Of a stretch of 64,000 nucleotides of DNA, positions 54,777 to 64,000 are shown one piece after another. The notes beneath the pieces were generated by a model. That model was not told the DNA's origin, did no database searches, and worked only from the letters and a program-made list of their open reading frames with translations. Made by a program: the position numbers and the translations under genes. Source of the DNA: Aquibacillus rhizosphaerae (GTDB lineage: Bacteria; Bacillota; Bacilli; Bacillales; Amphibacillaceae); contig NZ_JASTZU010000058.1 of NCBI RefSeq assembly GCF_030282825.1, positions 310,001-374,000 of the forward strand, in the 5' to 3' direction. How positions within the stretch are numbered: the stretch's first letter is position 1; each line of letters opens with the position of its first letter.

Positions 54777-55225
54777 CAAAAATTTACGGCAATTTAACAT
54801 ACATCCTAAATGTTGTTGTATGTATCTAACTAATATAAATGTGGGGGGCTTTTTACAAAACAGAGATTAGGAAGCAAAGAACCGTCCCCTGCTTCATTGT
54901 AAAATGTTCGGTAATAAGTATAGCAGCTTCGTAATGCGATCTTCATGTGGATTCCGATAGGTGATTCCGCGATCTAGTATGGAAGCATAATCTATTACCA
55001 GTATTAATGTACTTCGTAGGAAATGAAATAGTTTTGTTATGTTAATTGCCATTCTCGCATTTGTACTCTTTACTTATAAAGCATAATTTCCCCCTATTGG
55101 ACAAATAAAATATAATTATTATTACATTATATTAACAACAAACCCAATTTCTCTCGCTATCTTTTTTCAGAAAACCTTTTATTTTTATGGAACATAGAGT
55201 ATAGTTGATACAAACAGAATAGAAA
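54502..55225. other. Gene-free stretch upstream of the TPP riboswitch
   Basis: It contains the non-coding part of direct repeat A, then ATGTGGGGGGC...GAGATTAGGAAGC (also at 46850) and the 25-bp palindrome at 54871. The thiC promoter probably lies in the last 100 bases. No gene is seen. Confidence 0.5.
54871..54895. repeat. Dispersed 25-bp palindromic repeat, copy 3
   Basis: Identical to the copy at 49618. Confidence 0.65.
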
Positions 55226-55326
55226 TAACTAGGGGAGTCCAATGAGTTGGGCTGAGAAAGAAACACGTTGAAGTTTCTTGACTCTTTGGACCTGATCTGG
55301 ATCATACCAGCGTGGGGAAGTTAGAA
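55226..55326 (+). promoter_or_regulatory. TPP riboswitch (THI element)
   Basis: The conserved blocks occur in order: AGGGGAGTCC, GGGCTGAGA, CTTTGGACCTGATCTGGATC and ATACCAGCGTGGGGAAGTT. It binds thiamine pyrophosphate and lowers downstream expression, here through the terminator at 55363. Confidence 0.95.
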
Positions 55327-55362
55327 ATCTCATCATTACTTTGAATAAAACTTCTACATTTA

Positions 55363-57262
<1,900 letters not shown>

Positions 57263-57283
57263 TTTCATATGGGAGGTCATAAT

Positions 57284-57451
57284 GTGGATATCCAAGAAAT
57301 TGAAGAGGAAATAAATCAATTAAAAAATCGCCTTTCTTATTTGGAGAACTGTAAGCAATATATACAGCAGAATTGTGACCATCATTTTAAAGGAAATCCA
57401 TTCTACGAAATATGTAGTAAGTGTAAAAAAGTAAACGTGCTTTATTATTAG
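57284..57451 (+). CDS. Small coiled-coil protein with Cys-pair motif
   Basis: 55 residues from a GTG with GGGAGGT just upstream; an ATG five codons earlier overlaps that site and is less likely. A heptad-like helix (IEEEINQLKNRLSYLENCKQ) is followed by CDHHF and ICSKCKKVNVLYY, a potential zinc site. It follows thiC closely but has no visible link to thiamine synthesis. Not recognised. Confidence 0.55.
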   Translation: MDIQEIEEEINQLKNRLSYLENCKQYIQQNCDHHFKGNPFYEICSKCKKVNVLYY

Positions 57452-58368
57452 AATATTTCTGAATAAATGATAACATTTAACAGCTAGCTGATTAATAGAA
57501 TGATTTTTATTGAAGTTTAAGAGAAAAACGGTTAGAAATTGATGATATGTAATCAAATACACAAAAGTAGTTATCCGAGAGATGACGTTGTGAAATTATA
57601 AAAATGTTTACCTCGGTACACCTTTTTTATTACGGGAGAGGATATTTATCTTCTCCCTTTTCTCTTTCTTTTAGATAACAACTGCTTGAGCTTCTCTGTA
57701 TGTTGAAAAATCCTGCTATCACCTTAGTAAAATCATTTCCTTCTCAGTAAGAGTCTAATGACAATCACGCTTATTGAATTAAATATCATTTGTACTGCTC
57801 ACATTTTCTTTCGTGAGTTATTTTTGCATACCTAAGTATGGCATCTGGCGAACTGTGGCCTAACAATTCTTAAATAGCTACAAGTTCAGCTCCATTATTT
57901 AAAGTTAATGTTGTAAACGTATGTCTTAAATCATGGGGACTAACTTTGTCGTGCAAGCTTACCCTCTTAGCGATTATTCCTACTTCCCTTTGTTTATCAC
58001 CTTTACCTATAACATATTTAATTCTAGGAGACAGTAAGTCTAGAATATTAGAACAGAACTTAATTCTTCAAGTTTTTTGCTGTAATGAACAATTGCATTT
58101 TATCCGCTAGATCTGGATGAACCTTCCCTGACTCAACTCTTTGAATATAATTTATTCTTGGCATTTTCCACTTCGATGTTAGGGGACAAATCTTTTAAAA
58201 GCTACCACTACATCTAATAACAGTTGCTCTCCGAAATTCAAAAAAATCAACTCCTGTCAGTTTGGATTGGTAAACAAAAGATTACCCATACAAACACCAA
58301 AAATACCAACTGAGTATGGGCAGATTCTTTTTTTCTTCTTCAAAAGATCAAACCCACGTAAAAAAAAT
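57452..58368. other. Gene-poor stretch with integrase relic
   Basis: It contains the decayed tyrosine recombinase (57786-58050). Near 58293-58320 a CCCATAC/GTATGGG pair is followed by T-rich sequence, a possible terminator. Nothing else is recognised. Confidence 0.5.
57786..58050 (-). pseudogene. Tyrosine recombinase (integrase) remnant
   Basis: The minus strand reads IKYVIGKGDKQREVGIIAKR, SPHDLRHTFTTLTLNNGAEL, a stop, then ELLGHSSPDAILRYAKITHE. These are the HxxR and GHSS boxes and the Tyr of phage integrases. The N-terminal part is missing and one in-frame stop is present. It is the only integrase trace in the window, and may come from the element that carried a replication module. Confidence 0.75.
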
Positions 58369-58402
58369 AATTGTTAACCTAATAAATTAATGGTTGACAA
58401 TT
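58369..58402 (+). promoter_or_regulatory. BirA (biotin repressor) operator
   Basis: AATTGTTAACC, a 12-base spacer, then GGTTGACAATT, the classical dyad bound by biotinoyl-AMP-loaded BirA in Bacillus. It overlaps the bioY promoter region, about 45 bases before the ATG. Confidence 0.9.
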
Positions 58403-58446
58403 ATTTTTTTAATCACTAAGCTAGTCTATGAAAAGGAGGAAGATTT

Positions 58447-59049
58447 ATGCAAAAAAGAAAGCATTGGTCTCCACTGGACCTTACTATGGGAAGTATGTTT
58501 GTAGCATTGATGGCTGTCGGTGCAAATATTACATCCATAGCACCTTTTATGGTAGTTGGGGGAGTACCAATCACATTACAAACATTTTTTTCTATCCTAG
58601 CTGGACTGATGTTAGGGAGTCGTGTCGGGGCTCTGTCCATGTTTTCATACATGATTTTGGGATTAGCTGGGGTACCTATTTTCGCTCAATTTAGAGGCGG
58701 GGCAGTTATGGCGCTATCTCCTACTTTCGGATTTATTTTATCGTTTATATTGATTGCGTATCTAGCAGGTAAAATGGTTGAAAAAAAGCGTACTTTTCCT
58801 ATGTACATTTCAGCTGCTCTAGTAGCAATGGCTATTAATTATATTTTCGGTACAAATTGGATGTATGCTTCTTACATGCTTTGGTTTAATGCTCCAGAAG
58901 GGATTAACTATCAAATGGTTTGGTATTGGATGATTTTCCCTTTACCTAAAGATGTTGCTCTATCTATCTTTGCTGGGGTTACGGCTCATCGCCTTGAAAA
59001 AGGTGTCATTTCCAAAAGTGCATTTCGAAATCAAAAAAAGGTTGCTTAA
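58447..59049 (+). CDS. bioY: Biotin transporter BioY
   Basis: 200 residues with six hydrophobic segments. LTMGSMFVALMAVGANITSI, GVPITLQTFFSILAGLMLGS and FAQFRGGAVMALSPTFGFI match BioY, the substrate-binding S component of ECF-type biotin uptake. AAAAGGAGG precedes the ATG. It is the first gene of a BirA-controlled operon with bioB 12 bases downstream. The neighbouring A/T components are not encoded here, so the shared ECF module elsewhere is expected to serve it. Confidence 0.94.
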   Translation: MQKRKHWSPLDLTMGSMFVALMAVGANITSIAPFMVVGGVPITLQTFFSILAGLMLGSRVGALSMFSYMILGLAGVPIFAQFRGGAVMALSPTFGFILSFILIAYLAGKMVEKKRTFPMYISAALVAMAINYIFGTNWMYASYMLWFNAPEGINYQMVWYWMIFPLPKDVALSIFAGVTAHRLEKGVISKSAFRNQKKVA

Positions 59050-59061
59050 AGGTGGGATAAT

Positions 59062-60042
59062 ATGGGGAATTGGAACTTTTTATCTGAAAAAGTGCTGGTC
59101 GGTGAAGAGCTAACGGATCAGGAAGCACACACTGTCTTAACATGTCCTGATGATGAATTATTAGAACTATTACATAGCGCTTATCAAGTACGAAAGCATT
59201 ATTACGGAAATCAGGTAAAATTAAATATGATTATTAATACAAAGTCAGGATTTTGTCCTGAAAATTGTGGTTATTGTGCCCAATCAAGGGATTCTTCTGC
59301 ACCTATTCAAAAATACCGGATGATGGATAAAGATACAATTATCGAAGGAGCTAAACAAGCTGATCGCCTACAGTCAGGTACCTATTGTATCGTGGCAAGC
59401 GGACGAGGACCAACAAATCGCGAACTCAATATTGTCACCTCAGCCGTTAAAGAGATCAAAAAAAATTACGATATGAAAGTTTGCGCATGTTTAGGATTAT
59501 TGAAACCTGAACAAGCGAAACAATTAAAAAACGCTGGAGTAGATCGCTATAACCATAATATCAATACCTCTGAACAACATCATGGTAACATTACAACAAG
59601 TCATACTTATCAAGACCGAGTTGAAACTATCAATCACGCAAAGCATGCTGGGATTTCTCCATGTTCAGGGGTGATTATAGGGATGAAGGAAAAAAATAAA
59701 GATGTCATTAAAATGGCACGTTCACTTAACGCGCTTGATGCAGATTCCATACCAGTTAATTTTTTGCATGCTATCGATGGGACACTATTAGAAGGAACGA
59801 ACGAGTTAAATCCTACTTTTTGTCTAAAGGTACTATGTCTATTTCGGTTTATTAATCCTACAAAAGAAATTAGAATTTCCGGTGGAAGAGAAGTTAATTT
59901 AAGAAGCCTTCAACCGCTCGGTCTGTATCCTGCAAACTCAATTTTTGTAGGAGATTATTTGACTACTGCTGGTCAGGAAGGATCTAGAGATCATCAAATG
60001 ATTAAAGATCTAGGTTTTGAAATTGACTATGTGACTACGTAG
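59062..60042 (+). CDS. bioB: Biotin synthase BioB
   Basis: 326 residues. The radical SAM motif is GFCPENCGYCAQS (C65, C69, C72), with YRMMDKDTI, LGLLKPEQAKQLKNAGVDRY, YNHNINTSEQ and RISGGREVNLR following in family order. It inserts sulphur into dethiobiotin using a [4Fe-4S] and an auxiliary cluster. The other biotin genes (bioA, D, F) are not here, so the cell may salvage precursors or carry them elsewhere. Co-transcribed with bioY. Confidence 0.96.
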   Translation: MGNWNFLSEKVLVGEELTDQEAHTVLTCPDDELLELLHSAYQVRKHYYGNQVKLNMIINTKSGFCPENCGYCAQSRDSSAPIQKYRMMDKDTIIEGAKQADRLQSGTYCIVASGRGPTNRELNIVTSAVKEIKKNYDMKVCACLGLLKPEQAKQLKNAGVDRYNHNINTSEQHHGNITTSHTYQDRVETINHAKHAGISPCSGVIIGMKEKNKDVIKMARSLNALDADSIPVNFLHAIDGTLLEGTNELNPTFCLKVLCLFRFINPTKEIRISGGREVNLRSLQPLGLYPANSIFVGDYLTTAGQEGSRDHQMIKDLGFEIDYVTT

Positions 60043-60103
60043 AAAATTCTTTGAACAAAATAATAGGATTTGTATTTTTTTAGAATAGTTTTCTTCTAAA
60101 TAA

Positions 60104-60151
60104 TAACTACAGAAGTGCTTATGTGTTATTAGCAAAGCACTTCTGTAGTTA
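60104..60151 (+). terminator. Hairpin after bioB
   Basis: A 17-bp perfect stem (TAACTACAGAAGTGCTT and its inverse) with a 14-base loop, without a clear T run. It probably ends the bioYB transcript or shields its 3' end. Confidence 0.6.
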
Positions 60152-60167
60152 CTGCTACTGAGGTTCC

Positions 60168-60707
60168 TCAACCATTGTTGATAAAATGGCTTTGCGACGC
60201 ATGCTTTACATTCTTATCAGGTTTCGCGTCGCTTCTTTGGCTTTGCGACGCATGCTTTACATTCTTATCAGGTTTCGCGTCGCTTCTTTGGCTTTGCGAC
60301 GCGTGCTTTACGTTCTTATAAGGTTTCGCGTCGCCTCTTTGGCTTTGCGACGCGTGCTTTACGTTCTTATCAGGTTTCGCGTCGCTTCTTTGGCTTTGCG
60401 ACGCATGCTTTACATTCTCATCAGGTTTTGCGTCGCTTCTTTGGCTTTGCGACGCATGCTTTACATTCTTATCAGGTTTCGCGTCGCTTCTTTGGCTTTG
60501 CGACGCGTGCTTTACGTTCTTATAAGGTTTCGCGTCGCTTCTTTGGCTTTGCGACGCGTGCTTTACGTTCTTATAAGGTTTCGCGTCGCTTCTTTGGCTT
60601 TGCGACGCATGCTTTACATTCTTATCAATTAAATTTGAAATATCCAGGGATTCACTCCACATAGTTATTGATATTTGAAACACCTTATTCATTTTTAACT
60701 TAAACAT
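60168..60707 (-). CDS. ORF made of 17-residue tandem repeats
   Basis: 179 residues. After a 30-residue start (MFKLKMNKVFQISITMWSES) come eight full copies and one partial copy of KNVKHASQSQRSDAKP(D/Y), then HFINNG. The repeat is basic and hydrophilic. No ribosome binding site is convincing, and the opposite strand is also open through the array, so coding is uncertain. If made, it could be a flexible nucleic-acid- or wall-binding protein. Confidence 0.35.
   Translation of the reverse strand: MFKLKMNKVFQISITMWSESLDISNLIDKNVKHASQSQRSDAKPYKNVKHASQSQRSDAKPYKNVKHASQSQRSDAKPDKNVKHASQSQRSDAKPDENVKHASQSQRSDAKPDKNVKHASQSQRGDAKPYKNVKHASQSQRSDAKPDKNVKHASQSQRSDAKPDKNVKHASQSHFINNG
60187..60628. repeat. 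51-bp minisatellite, eight copies plus a partial one
   Basis: Unit about 51 bases, GC-richer (about 47 percent) than its surroundings. Each unit contains GCGTCGC and GCGACGC spaced by 12 bases, a 7-bp hairpin. Copies differ at only a few bases (CATGC/CGTGC, ATCAG/ATAAG, one GCGTCGCCTC). It has no spacers, so it is not a CRISPR array. Confidence 0.9.
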
Positions 60708-61106
60708 TAAGACTCGAGAAGTTCAAATGGGGGATGAGGAAACCCCCACCACTGATTGAAGTTTCACTTTTTGTCTAAGGACGCTACGCCCTTCTACAAA
60801 AATTGCCTGCCATAAACACTTTGAAGTATATCCTCTTATTTGCAAATTCATTGTAGATGAAAAAGTTTGTTGTTGTCTCATATATTTTTTTAATTATTAA
60901 AATCAAGTTGTTATATTTTCGTCCGATCAATCTTCAATTAAAGAAAAAGCAAAGCGATAGTTCTCCACTTAAAATTTAGAAGCAACGAACCATCTCCCGC
61001 TTCTTGTAAAAGGTCTCTGATATATATGTTAAGTTAATTAATGTATTATTTGAATAAATATCATTGAGGTCAGGTAACGGTTAGAATTAGTAAACGCACT
61101 GCTACT
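60708..61106. other. Intergenic region with repeats
   Basis: Holds a GGGGGATGAGGAAACCCCC hairpin at about 60728-60747 and the fourth, divergent 25-bp palindrome at 60979. No gene is seen. Confidence 0.5.
60979..61003. repeat. Dispersed 25-bp palindromic repeat, copy 4 (divergent)
   Basis: GAAGCAACGAACCATCTCCC then GCTTC; it differs from the other copies at a few positions. Confidence 0.55.
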
Positions 61107-62279
61107 TTATCCCTCCACAGAACCATATAATCTCTTAAACTCAGACAAAATGAACAGAAACTTTTTTTGCACACCTAGTATATCTTCTTGATTTAGCTTT
61201 AGCCAAAAGTCACTGGTATGACTATCTATGAAAACCTTCATTTCCTCAAATAAGAAAGCTTGGTTATCCTTATGGTTATGCACAGGATCTTTTAAAACTA
61301 GCGAGACGTAATGTCGGTAGCAATTCACTTGTTGCTTATACAACCCAGGGTCCCATAACTCTTCAAGGGAATATGGTCGGTATAAAGCTCGCGTATTTAC
61401 GAGTGTCTTCTCCCATTTCTTTAGCTCTCTTTTCCAAGTATTTTTGGTAGGCCCACCTGTACTTTGATTCACTCGCTTTAACATCGTTTGTAATGAGTTA
61501 ATATTTTCATCCATGAATCCTATCGCAGCTTTTGCTTTATTCTTCTCATAGAACGACACATGATTATAAAACTTTTCTATGTTTCGTTGACAGACACCTA
61601 TAACACGTTGGGTTTCTTGGGACAACTCTGAATGATCCATTTCAGGTAAGGATACTACCTGTGCACTTTTCATTTTTTTCACTTTTTGACTTTGTTTCTT
61701 TTGACTTTTCACAAAATCAATTTGTTGTCTAATTTCTTCCCTTTTCTGATTTGCTTCTTCTATATTTGGAAATTCCAATTCTAAGTAATTTACAAGCAAC
61801 CCTAGGAATTCTGAATTAGTAGGCTTCGCTCTTGAAATGCTAATTGGATAACCGAACAAATTCGATAAATGCTCCTTGTTTCCTCGGCTCCATGCTACTT
61901 CGATAGAATGACGGATCGCGCGCTCGACACGACTCGCTGTTGTATCAAATTTATTAGCTAATAATGGATAGAGCCCTTTAGTAATCTCTCCTAATAATTC
62001 ATTATCATAGTAGATAATCTTTACGGCTTCTTTCATATACTTAAATCCTTTAATATGCGCCGGGACACCTACGTCATAAATTAGTGCTGTAATTTTCGAT
62101 TCTAATTGTTTCTCATTTACTATTCCTTTATCTATACTATCTGCTTCTATTTCTTGGTTACTTGTTGTTTGTTTCCCTCGTTCTACACCGTTTTGTTTTA
62201 ATTCTTCCATCTCTTGTTTCAGGCTTTGTTGTTCCTTTAATAACGTTTGAATCATTTCTTCTAGCTGTTTGTTCTCCAC
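61107..62279 (-). CDS. Receiver-less Spo0A-type DNA-binding protein with extra domains
   Basis: 390 residues. An N-terminal coiled coil (1-30) and a Ser/Thr/Asn linker lead to a Spo0A C-terminal effector domain at about 58-170: [60 protein letters not shown] and [13 protein letters not shown] are close to Spo0A. In Spo0A this domain binds 0A boxes and starts sporulation once the receiver is phosphorylated. Here there is no receiver. The C-terminal 220 residues are unknown, Lys-rich then helical. It may bind 0A boxes independently of phosphorylation, or bind a mobile element's own DNA. Confidence 0.85.
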   Translation of the reverse strand: MENKQLEEMIQTLLKEQQSLKQEMEELKQNGVERGKQTTSNQEIEADSIDKGIVNEKQLESKITALIYDVGVPAHIKGFKYMKEAVKIIYYDNELLGEITKGLYPLLANKFDTTASRVERAIRHSIEVAWSRGNKEHLSNLFGYPISISRAKPTNSEFLGLLVNYLELEFPNIEEANQKREEIRQQIDFVKSQKKQSQKVKKMKSAQVVSLPEMDHSELSQETQRVIGVCQRNIEKFYNHVSFYEKNKAKAAIGFMDENINSLQTMLKRVNQSTGGPTKNTWKRELKKWEKTLVNTRALYRPYSLEELWDPGLYKQQVNCYRHYVSLVLKDPVHNHKDNQAFLFEEMKVFIDSHTSDFWLKLNQEDILGVQKKFLFILSEFKRLYGSVEG

Positions 62280-62755
62280 TTCTTACACCTCGATGTCACA
62301 TATTTATTTATTAAATTGTACCAGAACAACGTCTATGTTTGTTTACTTTGTTTGAAAGCTAGTAATTTCTCCATTTCTCTCAAAGTTAAAAGAAAAAGTC
62401 TAATCGATAGGCTCGATTAGACTTTTAAGTTTAGGACTTATTTATTTTGAAAGTCTGATTTTATATCAATACATATTATTTTTCATTAAACTATCGTTAA
62501 GATTCGTCATTTTAGGCATAGTTAAATACCATTACAAAAAGATAGTTTTAAATTTTAATATTAATTGATATATATAATTCAGAGTTTCTTAATAGTTTTT
62601 AAATCTTATCAAAAGTTTATGATATTCTTCCTAAGTCCGTTACTATAATCTTTCTAAATATTACACCGTACACTTTTGCTGTTTCTTATTTAATAAGGTT
62701 GGATATTGTCCGGGCTAGAATCACCTAGCCCGAAATTATTATGCTTCTACTAGAA
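62280..62755. other. Intergenic between Spo0A-like gene and replication module
   Basis: AT-rich. It holds the terminator at 62394 and a CGGGCTAG/CTAGCCCG hairpin at 62710-62731. No gene is seen. Confidence 0.5.
62394..62430. terminator. Bidirectional terminator
   Basis: AAAAGTCTAATCG and its exact inverse flank a short loop; A/T runs lie on both sides. It isolates the Spo0A-like gene from the replication module upstream. Confidence 0.75.
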
Positions 62756-62875
62756 CTAAAAAAGCAAAGCTTCCATACTGTAATCTTCTCCAGCTGTAAC
62801 CTGATTAACCTGTTCCACTTCCAATCCCTCAACATTCTCTGTTAAAGCCTCAAGTAAAAGATTTTCCTTTTGCAT
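62756..62875 (-). CDS. Short 39-residue frame coupled to the initiator
   Basis: It begins in a TGATG overlap with the initiator's stop and reads MQKENLLLEALTENVEGLEV, ending GEDYSMEALLF; acidic and hydrophobic. It may be a separate small peptide. More likely it is the displaced C-terminal end of the initiator, whose frame appears lost upstream. Confidence 0.3.
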   Translation of the reverse strand: MQKENLLLEALTENVEGLEVEQVNQVTAGEDYSMEALLF

Positions 62876-63552
62876 CACTTGAAAATCGCGTCCGAAATGT
62901 TTTGTTTGGGAACAATGAGAGAATGATAGCTTCTGGAAAAATCATAATCACCTGTTAAATCTCTCTGTTTCTTCAACGGATTTTCCTCCCTTACAATAAC
63001 CAGTTCATCCCCTAAATCGTCACACCAATCGAATAATGATTCCTGCACAATTGGTTTTAAAATCCCAATGTTTTGTTCATAAATAGTGAAAGCATGTTGC
63101 GCGGTTCCTCCACCTCTCTTTTCTGTTCCTTTTTCTTTCTCTTTTTCTTTATGTATGTCCCGGGCTTCATTACGAGATGGTCCCTGTTTTGCATCCTGTA
63201 ATTGTTCCGGGAATTCTTCCGGGTTTTGTTCTAGATATTGTCCATTAACTGGTGACAATTCCTCAAAATACGAAACCAATGATTTCATCTGATAGATTGG
63301 AGCTTTACCCTTAAACCCTGGTTGATAACTAATCAAGTTATGGTCAACGAGTATTTTTCTAGCCTCGGAAATTCGTTGACTAGATAACCCTGACAATTTT
63401 TCCACCGTAGAATTAGGTGCATTAAACATTTTTATTCGACGTGCTGAGTTATTAAGCAACATCAGCGTGTGCCATAATAACACTGCACACGCTGGAATGT
63501 CATGAAACAACATCCATTCTTTAAAAGCATTAAGTTCTTTTAAATAATTCAC
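62875..63552 (-). CDS. Replication initiator, DnaD-like, damaged C-terminus
   Basis: 225 residues from GTG 63552, overlapping the excisionase stop. The N-terminal winged helix (NYLKELNAFKEWMLFHDIPA ... GLSSQRISEARKILVDHNLI) and a later IYEQNIGILKPIVQESLFDW are close to the protein at 48500. After about residue 200 the match is lost: the DnaD-type YxxxI signature can be read only in the next frame (EAIILSLFPNKTFRT). A frameshift near 62935 is likely. No loader or helicase genes follow, so this module is incomplete. Confidence 0.7.
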   Translation of the reverse strand: MNYLKELNAFKEWMLFHDIPACAVLLWHTLMLLNNSARRIKMFNAPNSTVEKLSGLSSQRISEARKILVDHNLISYQPGFKGKAPIYQMKSLVSYFEELSPVNGQYLEQNPEEFPEQLQDAKQGPSRNEARDIHKEKEKEKGTEKRGGGTAQHAFTIYEQNIGILKPIVQESLFDWCDDLGDELVIVREENPLKKQRDLTGDYDFSRSYHSLIVPKQNISDAIFK

Positions 63553-64000
63553 CGATCTACCTCCACCTTACTAACCACTGATTCACTTGCTTGTGCATGA
63601 ATCCATGCATCAATTGCATCTTTTGAAAACAAAATCTTCCGTCCAAAACGAATATGTGGAAAACTTCCTTCGCGCACCAAGTCATAAATTGTATCCGTGT
63701 GCACGCCTAAATATTTCGCTACATCTTTTACAGTAATCGTACAACGTTCCATCTTTTCATCCTCCTTATTTTGTCATTCACATCTATAATTGCTAGGAGC
63801 TTGGTATTAGGTGTCGATGTTGGGTGGGTTAGGTGGATTTTTTTCCTGGACCAAAAGAGCGAGATCACCTGAATGGATAAACTCCATCCAAGTAATCTCG
63901 CTCTATGGATCTATAATTTTAATTGTTTTTTTATACAAGCGTCGATCTGCTTATTTGGTATGTTTAATTACTCGTATTTCCTACGAAAGTATGGTGATAT
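63436..64000. repeat. Direct repeat A (second copy)
   Basis: Matches 54214-54776 in the same orientation and continues to the window edge. This copy keeps the intact excisionase gene. Confidence 0.8.
63549..63752 (-). CDS. Excisionase-family small HTH protein
   Basis: 67 residues: MERCTITVKDVAKYLGVHTD, VREGSFPHIRFGRKILFSKD and AIDAWIHAQ, a MerR-like winged helix as in Xis/AlpA proteins. GGAGGA precedes the ATG. It shares about half of its residues with the protein at 49292, and its gene overlaps the initiator by four bases. It probably controls the module or directs excision. Confidence 0.83.
   Translation of the reverse strand: MERCTITVKDVAKYLGVHTDTIYDLVREGSFPHIRFGRKILFSKDAIDAWIHAQASESVVSKVEVDR

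Noticed and set aside
60187-60628. CRISPR array
   Set aside because: The 51-bp units are contiguous tandem copies without unique spacers, and no cas genes are present.
60186-60632. Plus-strand protein of RVASLALRR-type repeats
   Set aside because: It is the mirror frame of the tandem repeat; the hydrophobic-basic repeat has no start signal and is no better supported than the minus strand.
62875-63010. In-frame fusion of the initiator to a following small gene with its own ribosome binding site
   Set aside because: The DnaD-type signature continues in the next frame, so a simple frameshift in the initiator explains the odd C-terminus better.

Overview
The window looks like the accessory part of a low-GC, spore-forming Bacillaceae chromosome. 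The support is a SpoIIQ gene, a ComK-family regulator, a Spo0A-type DNA-binding domain, a BrxC-like bacilliredoxin (bacillithiol chemistry), a TPP riboswitch upstream of thiC, a Bacillus-type BirA operator in front of bioY, and Gram-positive ribosome binding sites. I cannot name the species.

Layout. 0-15 kb is a nuclease-rich defence-like block on a mostly minus-strand background: a broken PD-(D/E)XK gene beside an HNH nuclease, a 747-residue protein with a C-terminal nuclease domain, a GIY-YIG protein, an orphan Sau3AI/MutH-type nuclease, and an AddA/AddB-like helicase pair. 15.7-19.7 kb holds an XRE regulator, a ComK homologue and a complete Sau3AI-like restriction-modification pair. 19.8-29.7 kb mixes the chromosomal spoIIQ gene with decayed genes (an old-yellow-enzyme relic), a second XRE regulator, an uncharacterised two-gene unit, two more small nucleases and a secreted-type nuclease lipoprotein. 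29.8-30.4 kb holds debris of a group II intron and an IS1182-family element.

30.5-35.5 kb is a compact restriction-like system: a DUF1413 protein, two C5-cytosine methyltransferases and an HNH nuclease in one minus-strand operon, divergent from a DUF262 protein. Four GCWGC sites sit in the shared control region. 36.4-46.2 kb carries housekeeping-like genes (M20/M28-type peptidase, TPR-winged-helix regulator, glycosyltransferase with an XRE-AbrB regulator, ParB-like protein, BrxC, Nudix, GNAT) and a holin-like type I toxin gene.

46.9-49.5 kb is a phage-type replication module (excisionase-like, DnaD-like initiator, helicase loader, DnaB). It is followed by a subtilase, a secreted HHIVEQ-type nuclease toxin and a DUF2019 immunity gene. 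Two further partial copies of the excisionase-initiator module lie at 54.2-54.8 and 62.8-64 kb. They are direct repeats that bracket thiC, bioY-bioB, a 51-bp minisatellite ORF and an unusual Spo0A-C-domain protein.

Many genes carry single frameshifts or are fragments, and short palindromic repeats recur between genes. This fits an island of repeated acquisition and decay, although some frameshifts could be sequencing errors. The most interesting parts are the dual-methyltransferase/DUF262 locus with its GCWGC cluster, the Sau3AI-like and helicase cluster, the receiver-less Spo0A-like protein, and the subtilase-toxin-immunity cassette.
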